From positions 434,001 to 498,000 of the forward strand of contig NZ_SDMK01000002.1 in the NCBI RefSeq assembly GCF_004123295.1: a DNA stretch of 64,000 bases, read 5' to 3'. Both the position numbers and the translations under genes were made by a program. Positions 35,784 through 45,007 of the stretch are shown piece after piece; position 1 is the first letter of the stretch; every line of letters begins with the position of its first letter. A model generated the notes under the pieces. It was not told the origin of the DNA. It did not search any database and worked only from the letters and a program-made list of their open reading frames with translations. Source of the stretch: Silvibacterium dinghuense (GTDB lineage Bacteria > Acidobacteriota > Terriglobia > Terriglobales > Acidobacteriaceae).

Positions 35784-36839
35784 GTGGAAGTAAGCATCTG
35801 GATTTTCTTATTGCTGAGCGTGTTAAAGGTGATCGTCGTCACGGTCATTCTGCTGACCGCGGTCGCCTACACGGTGCTGCTGGAGCGCAAGGTGGTGGGC
35901 CGCATCCAAAATCGCTGGGGACCCAGCCGCGTCGGCCCCTTCGGCCTGCTCCAGCCGCTCGCTGACGGGTTGAAACTCTTTCTGAAAGAAGACCTGATGC
36001 CGGAGTCGGTCTATCGGCCGCTGTTTGTGCTCGCACCGATCATCGCGCTGGCCTGCGCCCTGATGTCGATCTCCATGATCCCCTTTGGCGACGACATTCG
36101 TTACAAGGGAGTCGATCTCTTCCAGATCTCCGATGTCAATATCGGTCTGCTCATCCTGCTGGCCATCACCGGCGTCGGCGTTTACGGCATTGCGCTCTCG
36201 GGCTGGGCGTCGAACAATAAATACTCGCTGCTGGGCGCGCTGCGCGCCAGTGCCCAGGTCATCAGCTACGAGCTCGCCCTCGGACTTTCACTGGTCGGCG
36301 TCATCCTGCGCTCGCAGTCCCTGCGCCTGCGCGACATTGTCGACGTCCAGGCGACGCACGGCCTGCTTTCGTGGAATGTCTTCGGCGGATTCCAGTTCGT
36401 TGCTTTCTTTATCTATCTCACCGCTGCGTATGCGGAAACCAACCGCGCGCCGTTCGACCTTCCCGAAGCTGAAAGCGAGCTCACGGCCGGCTACCATACG
36501 GAATACAGCTCGATGAAGTTCGCCATGTTCTTCATGGCCGAGTATGCCAACATGATCACCGTCAGCTGCGTGGCGACGCTGCTTTTCCTTGGCGGCTGGT
36601 CGAGCCCGTTCGGCAACCTTCTGCCGGCGATTGGCGGCCCGATTGTTCAGGCGCTCCTGCCGGTCTTCTGGTTCGTTGCAAAAGTCTTCTTCTTCCTCTT
36701 TCTCTATGTCTGGGTGCGCGGCACGCTGCCGCGCTTCCGTTATGACCAGCTGATGAGCTTCGGCTGGAAGTTTCTGATGCCACTGGCGGTGTTGAATATC
36801 ATCGCCACCAGCCTGTGGCTTGCGTTCCGTGCCGGCTAG
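35784..36839 (+). CDS. nuoH: NADH-quinone oxidoreductase subunit H
   Basis: The membrane subunit that contacts the peripheral arm and forms part of the quinone channel. GTG start. The 351-residue protein has about eight helices. Signatures are LLERKVVGRIQNRWGPSRVG, GPFGLLQPLADGLKLFLKED, and ETNRAPFDLPEAESELTAGY with the acidic channel residues. All are intact. A nuoI gene would normally follow; here the next gene is nuoJ. Confidence 0.97.
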   Translation: MEVSIWIFLLLSVLKVIVVTVILLTAVAYTVLLERKVVGRIQNRWGPSRVGPFGLLQPLADGLKLFLKEDLMPESVYRPLFVLAPIIALACALMSISMIPFGDDIRYKGVDLFQISDVNIGLLILLAITGVGVYGIALSGWASNNKYSLLGALRASAQVISYELALGLSLVGVILRSQSLRLRDIVDVQATHGLLSWNVFGGFQFVAFFIYLTAAYAETNRAPFDLPEAESELTAGYHTEYSSMKFAMFFMAEYANMITVSCVATLLFLGGWSSPFGNLLPAIGGPIVQALLPVFWFVAKVFFFLFLYVWVRGTLPRFRYDQLMSFGWKFLMPLAVLNIIATSLWLAFRAG

Positions 36840-36892
36840 CCTCTATTTCGCAACCGGTCTGACTTCGTGCGACTCAACAGGCACACATGTGA

Positions 36893-37399
36893 GTGATTGA
36901 AGCGATGCATCTGGTTCTCTTCTTCATCTTCGGCGGGCTTTGCGTGTTAGGAGCGCTGAATCTCCTGCTGCAAAGGCATCCCATCAACTCCGCGCTCTCG
37001 CTCATCGTCGTGATGAGTTCGCTGGCCGTGCTCTACCTGCTGCTCGGAGCCGAGTTCCTGGCCGCGGCACAGGTTATCGTTTACGCCGGTGCCATCATGG
37101 TGCTCTTCACCTTCGTCATCATGCTGCTCAACGCAGGCAAGGAAGAGAAGACGCACGGCAGCAAGGCTGCATATCTGGTCGGTTTCCCCGGCGCCGCGGC
37201 GATCATCGCCACACTCACCTACATGTTCCTGCAGAACAGCGGCCCACTGGGCGGCGCGAAACTCGGCGACTACCTGGTGACGACGCAGGACCTGAGCCGC
37301 GTGCTCTTCCGCGATCTTCTGTTGCCCTTTGAAGTCACCTCCGTCCTCATTCTGGTAGCGATCCTCGGCGCCGTCGCGCTAGCAAGAAGGGAGCACTGA
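36893..37399 (+). CDS. nuoJ: NADH-quinone oxidoreductase subunit J
   Basis: A 168-residue membrane subunit with five helices. HPINSALSLIVVMSSLAVLYLLL and AQVIVYAGAIMVLFTFVIMLLN match the family; the helix with VYAGAIMVLF contains the pi-bulge region of complex I. The GTG at 36893 is given as start, but the ATG at 36905 (MHLVLFFIF) is equally likely because neither has a strong ribosome site. It ends three bases before nuoK. Confidence 0.95.
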   Translation: MIEAMHLVLFFIFGGLCVLGALNLLLQRHPINSALSLIVVMSSLAVLYLLLGAEFLAAAQVIVYAGAIMVLFTFVIMLLNAGKEEKTHGSKAAYLVGFPGAAAIIATLTYMFLQNSGPLGGAKLGDYLVTTQDLSRVLFRDLLLPFEVTSVLILVAILGAVALARREH

Positions 37400-37402
37400 T
37401 CG

Positions 37403-37708
37403 ATGGTCGTCCCTATCTCCTATTACCTCATCCTCAGCGCCATCCTGTTCTCGATCGGCGTCGCCGCTTTTCTTGTCAAGCGCAACATCATCAGCGTCTT
37501 CATGTCCATTGAGCTGATGCTGAACGCGGTGAATCTCAGCTTCGTGGCTTTTGCTCACCACTGGCACCAGGTGAGCGGGCAGATTTTCGTCTTCTTCGTC
37601 ATGGTCGTCGCCGCCGCCGAGGCCGCCGTAGGCCTGGCCATCATCATCGCCGTCTTCCGTACGCGGAATACCCTGAACGTCGACTCGGTCGACCTGATGA
37701 AACTGTGA
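37403..37708 (+). CDS. nuoK: NADH-quinone oxidoreductase subunit K
   Basis: The small antiporter-like subunit related to MrpC, 101 residues and three helices. The two key membrane glutamates are present in [10 protein letters not shown] and in [16 protein letters not shown]. Length is normal. It starts three bases after the nuoJ stop and is followed after 13 bases by nuoL. Confidence 0.96.
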   Translation: MVVPISYYLILSAILFSIGVAAFLVKRNIISVFMSIELMLNAVNLSFVAFAHHWHQVSGQIFVFFVMVVAAAEAAVGLAIIIAVFRTRNTLNVDSVDLMKL

Positions 37709-37721
37709 GGCCGAGGCAATC

Positions 37722-39749
37722 ATGAACGGTTCCCTGCATCTCTGGCTTCTCCCCGTCATCCCCTTTGCCGGCTTCCTGTTAAACGGGTTGCTGGGCCGCC
37801 GCCTGCCCAAGGCCCTGGTCACGGGGATCGCGTGGATCGCCACCCTGGTTCCCTTTCTCCTGGTCGCCAATATCTGGTTCCATCTCGGCTCCATCCAGCA
37901 GCCTTATATCGAGAACCTCGGAACCTGGATCGCCGCCGGCAGCTTCCATGCTGACTTCGCCCTGCAGCTCGATCACCTGACGATGATCATGCTGCTGGTC
38001 GTCACCGGCGTCGGCTTCCTCATTCACATCTACTCGGCCGGCTACATGGCGCATGAAGAGGGTTACTGGCGGTTCTTTGCCTACCTCAATCTCTTCATGT
38101 TCTTCATGCTCACGCTCGTGCTCTCTGAGAACTTCCTGCTGATGTTCGTCGGCTGGGAAGGCGTGGGTCTCGCCTCGTACCTGCTCATCGGCTTCTATTT
38201 CCTCAAGGACTCAGCGGCGAATGCCGGCAAGAAGGCCTTCGTCGTCAACCGCATCGGCGACTTCGGCTTCCTGCTGGCCATGTTTCTGCTGGTCGCGCAT
38301 TTCGGCACGCTCAGCTACAGTGGCGTCTTCGCGCAGATCTCGCAGCATCCCGAATGGCAGGGCGGCTTCCTGACCGCGATCGCCATCCTTCTTGTAGTCG
38401 GCGCCACCGGCAAGTCGGCCCAGATTCCACTCTATGTCTGGCTGCCGGACGCAATGGAAGGCCCGACCCCGGTATCGGCCCTGATTCACGCAGCCACCAT
38501 GGTCACGGCTGGCGTGTACATGATCGCCCGCTCGCATGTGCTCTTTGATCGCTCTCCCTTTGCGCTCACCATCGTAGCGATCATCGGTGCGGCCACGGCC
38601 TTCTTCGCAGCAACCATCGGTCTTGTCCAGACGGATATCAAGCGCGTCCTCGCCTACTCGACCGTCTCGCAGCTGGGCTACATGTTCCTAGCCTGCGGTG
38701 TGGCTTCCTACGCTTCGGGCATCTTCCACCTGGTCACCCACGCGTTCTTCAAGGCATTGCTCTTCCTCGCCGCGGGCTCGGTTATCCATGCCCTTGGCGG
38801 CGAGCAGGACATGCGCGTAATGGGCGGCCTGCGCAAGAAGATTCCGGCCACCTTCTGGACGATGACCGCGGGCGTCATTGCTATCGCCGGTATTCCTCCT
38901 TTCGCCGGTTTCTTCAGCAAGGACGAGATTCTCTATCAGGCCTTTCTCTCGCCCAACGGCGGCAAGATTCTCTGGTTTGTCGGCCTGGTTACGGCCTTCC
39001 TGACCTCGTTCTACATGTTCCGGCTCTGGTATCTGACCTTCTTCGGCGAGAGCCGCGCGCATGAAGCTTCTGCGCTGCTCGATCACGGTGCCGCCGTACA
39101 CGCCAGCTCGAGCTCCACATTGACCCTCGAAGAAGAACCCGATCACGGTCATGGGCATGGCCATGGTCACGGTGTGCATGAAAGCCCCGCCGTCATGCTG
39201 ATTCCGCTGGCCATCCTTGCGCTCCTGTCCTTCATCGGCGGCTGGATCGGCGTGCCAGCCGCTCTGCATGGCCACAACGAGATCGCGCACTTCCTCGCTC
39301 CTATCTTCGGTGGCGAGGAGAATCCCGCAGGCTCTAACGGCCTGGCGTTGACGCTTGCCGCAGTATCCACTCTCACCGCCATCGCCGGCTGGTTCACCGC
39401 GCACTTCCTCTATTACATGCGACCCGAGCTTCCGGCCAAACTGGCGCAGAGCATGCGCGGCCTCTACCTCCTGCTGCTGAACAAATACAAGGTGGATGAG
39501 CTCTACAACTTCGTTTTTGTCACACCGCTGCTGCTCTTCTCGCGCTATGCACTCAAGACTGTCTTCGATATGGGTGTCGTCGATGGAGCAGCCTATGCGG
39601 CCGGCTCGGTAACCCAGGGTCTGGGCGCAATTGCTCAACGTTTTCAGTCCGGCAATCTCCGATCCTATGCAGGATGGCTCTCGCTGGGAGCCGCAGTATT
39701 GCTGATTCTTACGTATTTCGGATTCACCACGCACTTCACCTTGCGATAA
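37722..39749 (+). CDS. nuoL: NADH-quinone oxidoreductase subunit L
   Basis: The distal proton-pumping subunit, 675 residues, about 16 helices with a long lateral helix at the C-terminus. FVGWEGVGLASYLLIGFY holds the conserved Glu; SAQIPLYVWLPDAMEGPTPVS and LIHAATMVTAGVYMIAR are family signatures. Between the antiporter core and the lateral helix there is a loop at about residues 474-486 with alternating His and Gly (DHGHGHGHGHGVHE), which may bind metal. The nuoM gene follows after 59 bases. Confidence 0.96.
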   Translation: MNGSLHLWLLPVIPFAGFLLNGLLGRRLPKALVTGIAWIATLVPFLLVANIWFHLGSIQQPYIENLGTWIAAGSFHADFALQLDHLTMIMLLVVTGVGFLIHIYSAGYMAHEEGYWRFFAYLNLFMFFMLTLVLSENFLLMFVGWEGVGLASYLLIGFYFLKDSAANAGKKAFVVNRIGDFGFLLAMFLLVAHFGTLSYSGVFAQISQHPEWQGGFLTAIAILLVVGATGKSAQIPLYVWLPDAMEGPTPVSALIHAATMVTAGVYMIARSHVLFDRSPFALTIVAIIGAATAFFAATIGLVQTDIKRVLAYSTVSQLGYMFLACGVASYASGIFHLVTHAFFKALLFLAAGSVIHALGGEQDMRVMGGLRKKIPATFWTMTAGVIAIAGIPPFAGFFSKDEILYQAFLSPNGGKILWFVGLVTAFLTSFYMFRLWYLTFFGESRAHEASALLDHGAAVHASSSSTLTLEEEPDHGHGHGHGHGVHESPAVMLIPLAILALLSFIGGWIGVPAALHGHNEIAHFLAPIFGGEENPAGSNGLALTLAAVSTLTAIAGWFTAHFLYYMRPELPAKLAQSMRGLYLLLLNKYKVDELYNFVFVTPLLLFSRYALKTVFDMGVVDGAAYAAGSVTQGLGAIAQRFQSGNLRSYAGWLSLGAAVLLILTYFGFTTHFTLR

Positions 39750-39808
39750 CGCAACGATGCCATGACCACCAACGAAGACACGACGCACTACAGATAAGGA
39801 CATTCTTC

Positions 39809-41305
39809 GTGGAAATACCTTCGATCCTCTCGCTGATCACCTTCGTACCCGCTGCGGGCGCGGTGGTGGTCGCCCTGCTGCCGCGGAAGGGGCGTCTCAT
39901 CCAGTGGTGGTCGCTGCTGGTGGCGCTTGCCACCTTCCTGCTGACCCTGCACCTGCCCGCGCATTACATCTACGGTCAGAGCGGCTTCCAGTTCGAGCAG
40001 AACGTGCCGTGGATCGCGAACCCGGCGATCCGCTACCATCTTGGCGTCGACGGCATCTCGATGTGGCTGGTCGTGCTCACCGGATTCCTCTCCGTCATCG
40101 GCGTACTGGCCTCCTGGAAGACTATTGAGCATCGGGCGAAGGAATTCTACTTCTTCTTCCTGCTTCAGCAGACGGCGATGCTTGGCGTTTTCGTCGCCCT
40201 CGACCTGATCCTCTACTACGGCTTCTGGGAGCTCTCGCTGATTCCGATGGCGATCCTCATCGCCATGTTCGGCAAGGACCGCGGCCCCAAGACAGCCATC
40301 AAGTTTTTCACCTACACCTTCATCCCTTCGGCACTTTTCCTGGTCGCGATCCTCTATCTCTACGCGAAGACCGGCACCTTCGATTACGTCGAGCTCCAGC
40401 ATGCGCTCTCCGGAGGAGGCCTCTTCACCGCTAACGCACTGTGCTGGGTCTCGCTCGCCTTTCTCGCCGCCTTCTCGGTAAAAGTTCCTGTCTTCCCGCT
40501 GCACGGCTGGCTCGCGGATACCATCTGTGACGCGCCCACCGCCATGGCCATGGTGGTCGCAGGCAAACTCGGCCTTTACTCGATCCTGCGCTACAATCTC
40601 GGCCTCTTTCCTGAACAGGCGCGCGAAATCGCCCCGCTCATGATTGCCCTGGCCGTCATTGGCTTGCTCTACGGAGCTTGTATCGCCCTGGTACAGAAGG
40701 ATATGAAGCGCCTGGTGGCATACTCGATCATGAGCCACCTCAGCTTCTGCACCCTCGGCATCTTCTGCTTCGCGGTCGCCGGGCTCAACGGAGCGGTCTA
40801 CCAGATTCTCAACCACGGCATTTCCGGCTCGGCCATCCTGATCCTCATCGGCATCCTCTACGATCGCTTCGGCACCTACGAGATGCCGGAGTACGGCGGT
40901 CTTGCCGCGAAGACGCCCTGGCTCGTCACGCTCTTTGTCATCACTACGCTCTCGCTGGTCGGCCTCCCTATTCTCAACGGCTTCGTTGGCGAGTTCCTCA
41001 TCCTTAGCGGCAGCTTTGCCAACCACATGGGCTGGGTAGCCGCAGCCACGGTCGGTGTCATTCTCGGCGCAGCCTACATGCTGATGATGGTGCAGAAGAT
41101 CTTCTACGGCCCTGAATCCTCGCTCATCAAGACCGGACCTGCAGCCGACCTTACCTCCCGTGAACACCTGCTTCTCTGGCCCATGGCCATCCTGATGCTG
41201 GTCATGGGGGTGGCTTCTCCCTATTGGATCCGCGCCATCGACGGCTCAGTCAGTGGCCTCGCCGATCACGCAGCACAGACTCTCACCTATCTGGAGAAGC
41301 GATGA
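39809..41305 (+). CDS. nuoM: NADH-quinone oxidoreductase subunit M
   Basis: A 498-residue antiporter-like proton-pumping subunit. The GTG at 39809 is taken as start because AAGGA lies upstream and [20 protein letters not shown] is the usual beginning. Key parts are [16 protein letters not shown] with the channel Glu, [20 protein letters not shown] with Lys and His, and [20 protein letters not shown]. The stop overlaps the nuoN ATG, so the two are coupled. Confidence 0.96.
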   Translation: MEIPSILSLITFVPAAGAVVVALLPRKGRLIQWWSLLVALATFLLTLHLPAHYIYGQSGFQFEQNVPWIANPAIRYHLGVDGISMWLVVLTGFLSVIGVLASWKTIEHRAKEFYFFFLLQQTAMLGVFVALDLILYYGFWELSLIPMAILIAMFGKDRGPKTAIKFFTYTFIPSALFLVAILYLYAKTGTFDYVELQHALSGGGLFTANALCWVSLAFLAAFSVKVPVFPLHGWLADTICDAPTAMAMVVAGKLGLYSILRYNLGLFPEQAREIAPLMIALAVIGLLYGACIALVQKDMKRLVAYSIMSHLSFCTLGIFCFAVAGLNGAVYQILNHGISGSAILILIGILYDRFGTYEMPEYGGLAAKTPWLVTLFVITTLSLVGLPILNGFVGEFLILSGSFANHMGWVAAATVGVILGAAYMLMMVQKIFYGPESSLIKTGPAADLTSREHLLLWPMAILMLVMGVASPYWIRAIDGSVSGLADHAAQTLTYLEKR

Positions 41306-42789
41306 ATACCGTAGCTCCCATCCTTCGCATTCTCCCTGAGGTTGTCCTTACCATTACAGGCATCCTCATCATGCTTGCCGAGCCGATGCTCGCGCCCAAA
41401 GCCAGCCGTAAGCCGCTGGGCTGGCTCGCCGTAGCCGGCACGCTCGTGGCTCTCGGGGCCAGCCATTATCAGTGCAAACTTGCTCCCGGCACGGCCTTCT
41501 TCAACACCATCCAGACGGACGCGTTCAGCAGCTTCTTCCACGTCACCATTGCAGGTATCGTGCTGGTTTCGCTGCTTGTCGCGCTTGATTCGACAAACGA
41601 GCACACACCGTTCCTTGGTGAATACTTCGCGCTCGTCGTCTTCGGCGCCGTCGGCATGATGCTGATGACCTCAGCCTCTGAGCTGCTCGTCGTCTTCATC
41701 GGCCTGGAAATCTCGTCGATCTCTACCTACATCCTTGCAGGCTTCCGCCGGAAGAGCGCCAAGGCGCCCGAGTCCTCGATCAAGTACTTCCTGCTCGGCT
41801 CCTTCGCCACCGCCTTCTTCCTTTACGGCATTGCGCTGACCTTTGGCGCTACCGGCACCACCACTATCTCCGGTATCGCTCAAGGCCTGACCACCAGCCA
41901 GACCCCGGCTCTCGCCCTCGTCGGCTCGGCCATGATCCTTATCGGTCTCGGCTTCAAGGTCTCCGCCGCTCCCTTCCAGGTCTGGACGCCTGATGTCTAC
42001 GAAGGCGCTCCTTCTCCTGTTGTCGGTCTCATGTCGACCGCGCCCAAGGCTGCAGCCTTTGCCGTATTACTCCGCGTGCTCTACGGCGCCTTCCCGGCCC
42101 TGCACGCCAACTGGGTGCCGCTCATCTGGATCATCGCCGCGCTCTCGATGACCATCGGTAACCTCGGCGCGCTGCGACAGGTCAATGTCAAGCGCATGCT
42201 CGCCTACTCATCCATTGCGCATGCCGGCTACCTGCTCGTTGCCTTCACCGCTCTCTCGGCGGATGGCATCGCCGCGGCCAGCTTCTATGCTCTCTCCTAC
42301 GCCGCCATGAATGTCGGCATCTTCGCCGTCGTCAGCCATGCCGGCGGCTATGAAGACCGCCTGACCGAGATCGAGGATTATCGCGGCCTCGCTTATCGTT
42401 CGCCGTTGCTTGGCGGGGCGATGGGCTTCTTCCTTATCTCGCTGATCGGCATCCCCTTCACCGGTGGATTCTTCGGCAAGTTCTATGTCTTCTCCGCCGC
42501 TATCCACTCGGGTTTTGTCTGGCTGGCGGTCATCGGCCTCCTCAACAGCGGTATTGCGGCGTACTACTACCTCCGCGTACTGGCCACGGTCTATAACCGC
42601 CCTTATGCAGCGGTTACGGCACCTCCGCTACCGCGCGCCAAAGTCTCGCTGCTGATTGCGCTCTTCCTCACCGTAGCTACGACCCTGATTCTCGGTATCG
42701 CACCGGGCAGAATCCTCTCCCAGGCCAAGGCCGGAGCACTCACGCTGCTTCCCACACAAACGACCGAGGCTCCGAGCCAGGGCCAATAA
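41302..42789 (+). CDS. nuoN: NADH-quinone oxidoreductase subunit N
   Basis: The 495-residue antiporter-like subunit closest to the junction in the membrane arm. Start at 41302 joins the nuoM stop. [20 protein letters not shown] has the channel Glu and the helix break; [20 protein letters not shown] and [19 protein letters not shown] are diagnostic. It ends the operon and is followed by a strong hairpin. Confidence 0.96.
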   Translation: MNTVAPILRILPEVVLTITGILIMLAEPMLAPKASRKPLGWLAVAGTLVALGASHYQCKLAPGTAFFNTIQTDAFSSFFHVTIAGIVLVSLLVALDSTNEHTPFLGEYFALVVFGAVGMMLMTSASELLVVFIGLEISSISTYILAGFRRKSAKAPESSIKYFLLGSFATAFFLYGIALTFGATGTTTISGIAQGLTTSQTPALALVGSAMILIGLGFKVSAAPFQVWTPDVYEGAPSPVVGLMSTAPKAAAFAVLLRVLYGAFPALHANWVPLIWIIAALSMTIGNLGALRQVNVKRMLAYSSIAHAGYLLVAFTALSADGIAAASFYALSYAAMNVGIFAVVSHAGGYEDRLTEIEDYRGLAYRSPLLGGAMGFFLISLIGIPFTGGFFGKFYVFSAAIHSGFVWLAVIGLLNSGIAAYYYLRVLATVYNRPYAAVTAPPLPRAKVSLLIALFLTVATTLILGIAPGRILSQAKAGALTLLPTQTTEAPSQGQ

Positions 42790-42809
42790 CAACCCCAGCT
42801 TCCCAGCAC

Positions 42810-42842
42810 AAGAAAGAGGATCCCGATGGGATCCTCTTTCTT
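42810..42842 (+). terminator. Intrinsic terminator of the nuo operon
   Basis: Arms 42810-42824 and 42828-42842 form a perfect 15-bp stem with a three-base loop (gat). TT, G and TTT follow. The A-rich left flank means that it could also serve as a barrier for transcripts from the other direction. Confidence 0.85.
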
Positions 42843-42938
42843 GTTTCTGCCTTCATCGAGAGAGAGTGTGGCCGGTTTCCATATCCCATATGGGCTGCTG
42901 CCCCTCTATGGCCTCACGGTCCTGCTTTCAAGCAAGCA

Positions 42939-42966
42939 AAAAGCCCCCGCCAAAGCGGAGGCTTTT
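42939..42966 (-). terminator. Intrinsic terminator of the atp operon
   Basis: On the minus strand, 20 bases after the atpE stop, a 12-bp stem with one mismatch (42955-42966 with 42939-42950, loop of four) runs into a T-rich end. It closes the convergent ATP synthase transcript. Confidence 0.8.
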
Positions 42967-42985
42967 GCGAGCCAGGTCAACGAGA

Positions 42986-43291
42986 TTACTTGGCGGTGAG
43001 GAAGATCACGACCAGCGTGAAGAGCGTGAGCGACTCGATAAAGGCGAGACCGAGCACGAGCAGAAGCTGAATGCCGGAGCGCGCACCAGGATTGCGGGCG
43101 ATCGCCTCGGTGGCCGAAGCCGTTGCCTTACCCTGACCAACGCCGCAAAGACCGGCAGCGATACCCATGCCGATACCGGCACCGATCGGCACCAGGCTGA
43201 CAGCACCGCTGCCCGAACCGGTCTGGGCGAAAGCGGGCGAGGCAATAAGCAGGCACGCCAAAGTCATGAAAAGATACTGAAGTTTACGCAT
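42986..43291 (-). CDS. atpE: ATP synthase Fo subunit c, with signal-peptide-like N-terminus
   Basis: The c-ring subunit that carries ions through the membrane. The start at 43291 is preceded by GGAGGAAGT. The 101-residue protein begins with a hydrophobic, signal-like lead (LFMTLACLLIASPAFAQ) before the usual two-helix hairpin. The hairpin has GVGQGKATASATEAIARNP and the ion-binding Glu in LAFIESLTLF. Gln in helix one and Ser after the Glu partly match the sodium-binding pattern, but the third ligand position is Leu. It lies at the end of the minus-strand operon, 128 bases after atpB. Confidence 0.95.
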   Translation of the reverse strand: MRKLQYLFMTLACLLIASPAFAQTGSGSGAVSLVPIGAGIGMGIAAGLCGVGQGKATASATEAIARNPGARSGIQLLLVLGLAFIESLTLFTLVVIFLTAK

Positions 43292-43419
43292 ACTTCCTCC
43301 TAGCTCCCCTATAAGGTATGCCGCCAGTGGGTGGTTGAGGCTCACCGTGCTGGCCCCCTCACGCTGAACGGCTCCGAAGCGCAGCGGCGGAAGCGCATCT
43401 CCGCTGCCCGGAAATCTCT

Positions 43420-44160
43420 TTAGTGCTCGACTGTAACCGCCATCGAAAGATAGATGAACGTGAGCAGCATGAATACGTATGCCTGGATAAGCGCCACGCC
43501 GAAGTGCAGTCCCAGGAAGACCACCGGGACACCGATCGGAATCATGGAGAAGAAGACCAGGGTCAACAGATCGCTGGCAAACATATTCGCGTAAAGACGA
43601 ATAGTGAGCGACATGATGCGGGCGAGGTGCGAGATGATTTCGATCGGGAACATCAGCGGGGTCAACCACCAGATGGGCCCTGCGAAGTGCTTCACATAGC
43701 CCACCGGCCCCTGGGCGCGGACGCCGTTCCAGTTGTAATAAATGAAGGTGAGCAGCGCGAGCGCGAGCGGCACGACCGGATTCGCGGTAGGCGTCTCAAT
43801 GCCCGGCAGCAGACCGAACAGGTTGCAGCACACCACGAACAGCAGAATCAGCGTGGCGTAGGCGACGTGCGGTTCGTAGCCGTGGCCGATAATGGCTTCG
43901 CCCTGGCTACCGACAAAATCGTTCACCAACTCGAAAACACCCTGCACCGTGCCCGGCTTCTCCACGCTGAGCGTGGCTCGCGCGATCACGAAGAAGAACA
44001 GCAGGCCAAACATGATGATGAGTTCGAGCGTGAGCGTGTTATCGCGCAGCGGCGCGTGCGGATGCGAGAAGTGAATGCCCAGGCGCGTCAGGAACGGCAC
44101 GAGCGGCGCGGCGAAATAGACATTCAGCAGGTGCGTCAGAGCAGTGAGTAGGCTCAGCAT
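43420..44160 (-). CDS. atpB: ATP synthase Fo subunit a
   Basis: The stator subunit that gives ions access to the c-ring. The 246-residue protein has about five or six helices; the essential Arg is in LTIRLYANMFASDLL, and HPFFLL-like polar residues are replaced by GIETPTANPVVPLALALLTF. The ending FGVALIQAYVFMLLTFIYLS is typical. Start ATG at 44160. The genes for subunits b, delta, alpha, gamma, beta and epsilon are not in the window, so the atp genes are split over at least two sites. Confidence 0.95.
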   Translation of the reverse strand: MLSLLTALTHLLNVYFAAPLVPFLTRLGIHFSHPHAPLRDNTLTLELIIMFGLLFFFVIARATLSVEKPGTVQGVFELVNDFVGSQGEAIIGHGYEPHVAYATLILLFVVCCNLFGLLPGIETPTANPVVPLALALLTFIYYNWNGVRAQGPVGYVKHFAGPIWWLTPLMFPIEIISHLARIMSLTIRLYANMFASDLLTLVFFSMIPIGVPVVFLGLHFGVALIQAYVFMLLTFIYLSMAVTVEH

Positions 44161-44187
44161 AACAATCCAGTTGGAAACAATATCAGA

Positions 44188-44598
44188 TCAGGAGCGGAGT
44201 AGGCGGACAGATTCTACGGTCAGAGCGACAACGCCTAATCCGAGACTCGCGACAAGCCCATAAGGCACGCCGTGAGAACACTTTAGGGTAACATACAGCA
44301 TCCCTCCGGCGAGCACCAGACGCAGGAAAAACATGCTCACAACCCGAAAGGTCGTGCGTGGCGTCTGTTTCCCGTCCAGTTTGTCGTTCACAAAGGAGAT
44401 CAGCCGCTGCCACTCGTAGAGGCCGGTAATCGAGATGATGCCGCCTGCCAGGCAGGCCAGCGCCGCTACCCATCCCTGGATAAATCCAAAAACGCCGCAG
44501 GCAATCAGGGTCAGGACGGCACATAGCCGCATGGCACGGCGCATGGTGGCCGCGAGATCGGCATCGGTAAAGTTCAGCATGGAGCCTATGTCTGTCAT
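44188..44598 (-). CDS. ATP synthase I-like membrane protein
   Basis: A 136-residue protein with four membrane helices in two pairs (LCAVLTLIACGVFGFIQGW, ALACLAGGIISITGLYEW, and two more after residue 85). This is the layout of the ATP synthase subunit I family, which assists c-ring or Fo assembly. Its place directly before atpB supports this. It ends 27 bases before atpB. Confidence 0.82.
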   Translation of the reverse strand: MTDIGSMLNFTDADLAATMRRAMRLCAVLTLIACGVFGFIQGWVAALACLAGGIISITGLYEWQRLISFVNDKLDGKQTPRTTFRVVSMFFLRLVLAGGMLYVTLKCSHGVPYGLVASLGLGVVALTVESVRLLRS

Positions 44599-44636
44599 GG
44601 TCCTATTTCATCTGCGCTATGGAGGTGTGCAGCCGG

Positions 44637-44873
44637 CTATTCCTTGGCGCTCAGCGCCTGCCGGACAGCTTCTATCAGCCCGGCGACCGCACCGAAAATC
44701 AGGCCGACGATGTAGATCCAATGCTGGTGCAGCCAGTGATCCAGCATGGCCCCGGCGCCCCAGCCGATGAACACCGCGCACGGCATCACCACGGCGATCT
44801 GCGTCAGCCGCTCGGCCTTCGCAATGCTTTGAAGGTTTCCGCCCTGTTTGTTCCTGGAGCTCTGGTCTGCCAT
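44637..44873 (-). CDS. AtpZ/AtpI-type small Fo accessory protein
   Basis: A 78-residue protein with a basic N-terminus and two helices, [20 protein letters not shown] and [20 protein letters not shown], separated by a short loop (LDHWLHQHW). This matches the AtpZ family, associated with Fo and divalent-ion uptake. It is the first gene of the minus-strand atp group, divergent from lysS over 134 bases. Confidence 0.85.
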   Translation of the reverse strand: MADQSSRNKQGGNLQSIAKAERLTQIAVVMPCAVFIGWGAGAMLDHWLHQHWIYIVGLIFGAVAGLIEAVRQALSAKE

Positions 44874-44973
44874 CGTATGCGCCTGCTTCCGCCGGCACCG
44901 CTGCTGGTCAGAATCGCTTTCTTATTCAATCACAAGCAGCCCTCCCGTGGCAGGCAGAGCCGGTTGCCGCCGG

Positions 44974-44979
44974 TATACT
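44974..44979 (+). promoter_or_regulatory. Possible -10 element before lysS
   Basis: TATACT at 44974-44979 lies 28 bases before the lysS start. No good -35 hexamer is found at the right distance (caggca at 44951-44956), so this is weak. Confidence 0.25.
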
Positions 44980-45007
44980 GGCTGAGAATCTCATTCAAGG
45001 AAGTCCA

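Noticed and set aside
39788-41167. 459-codon open frame on the minus strand
   Set aside because: Antisense of nuoM; the protein is a charged, low-quality sequence with no domain.
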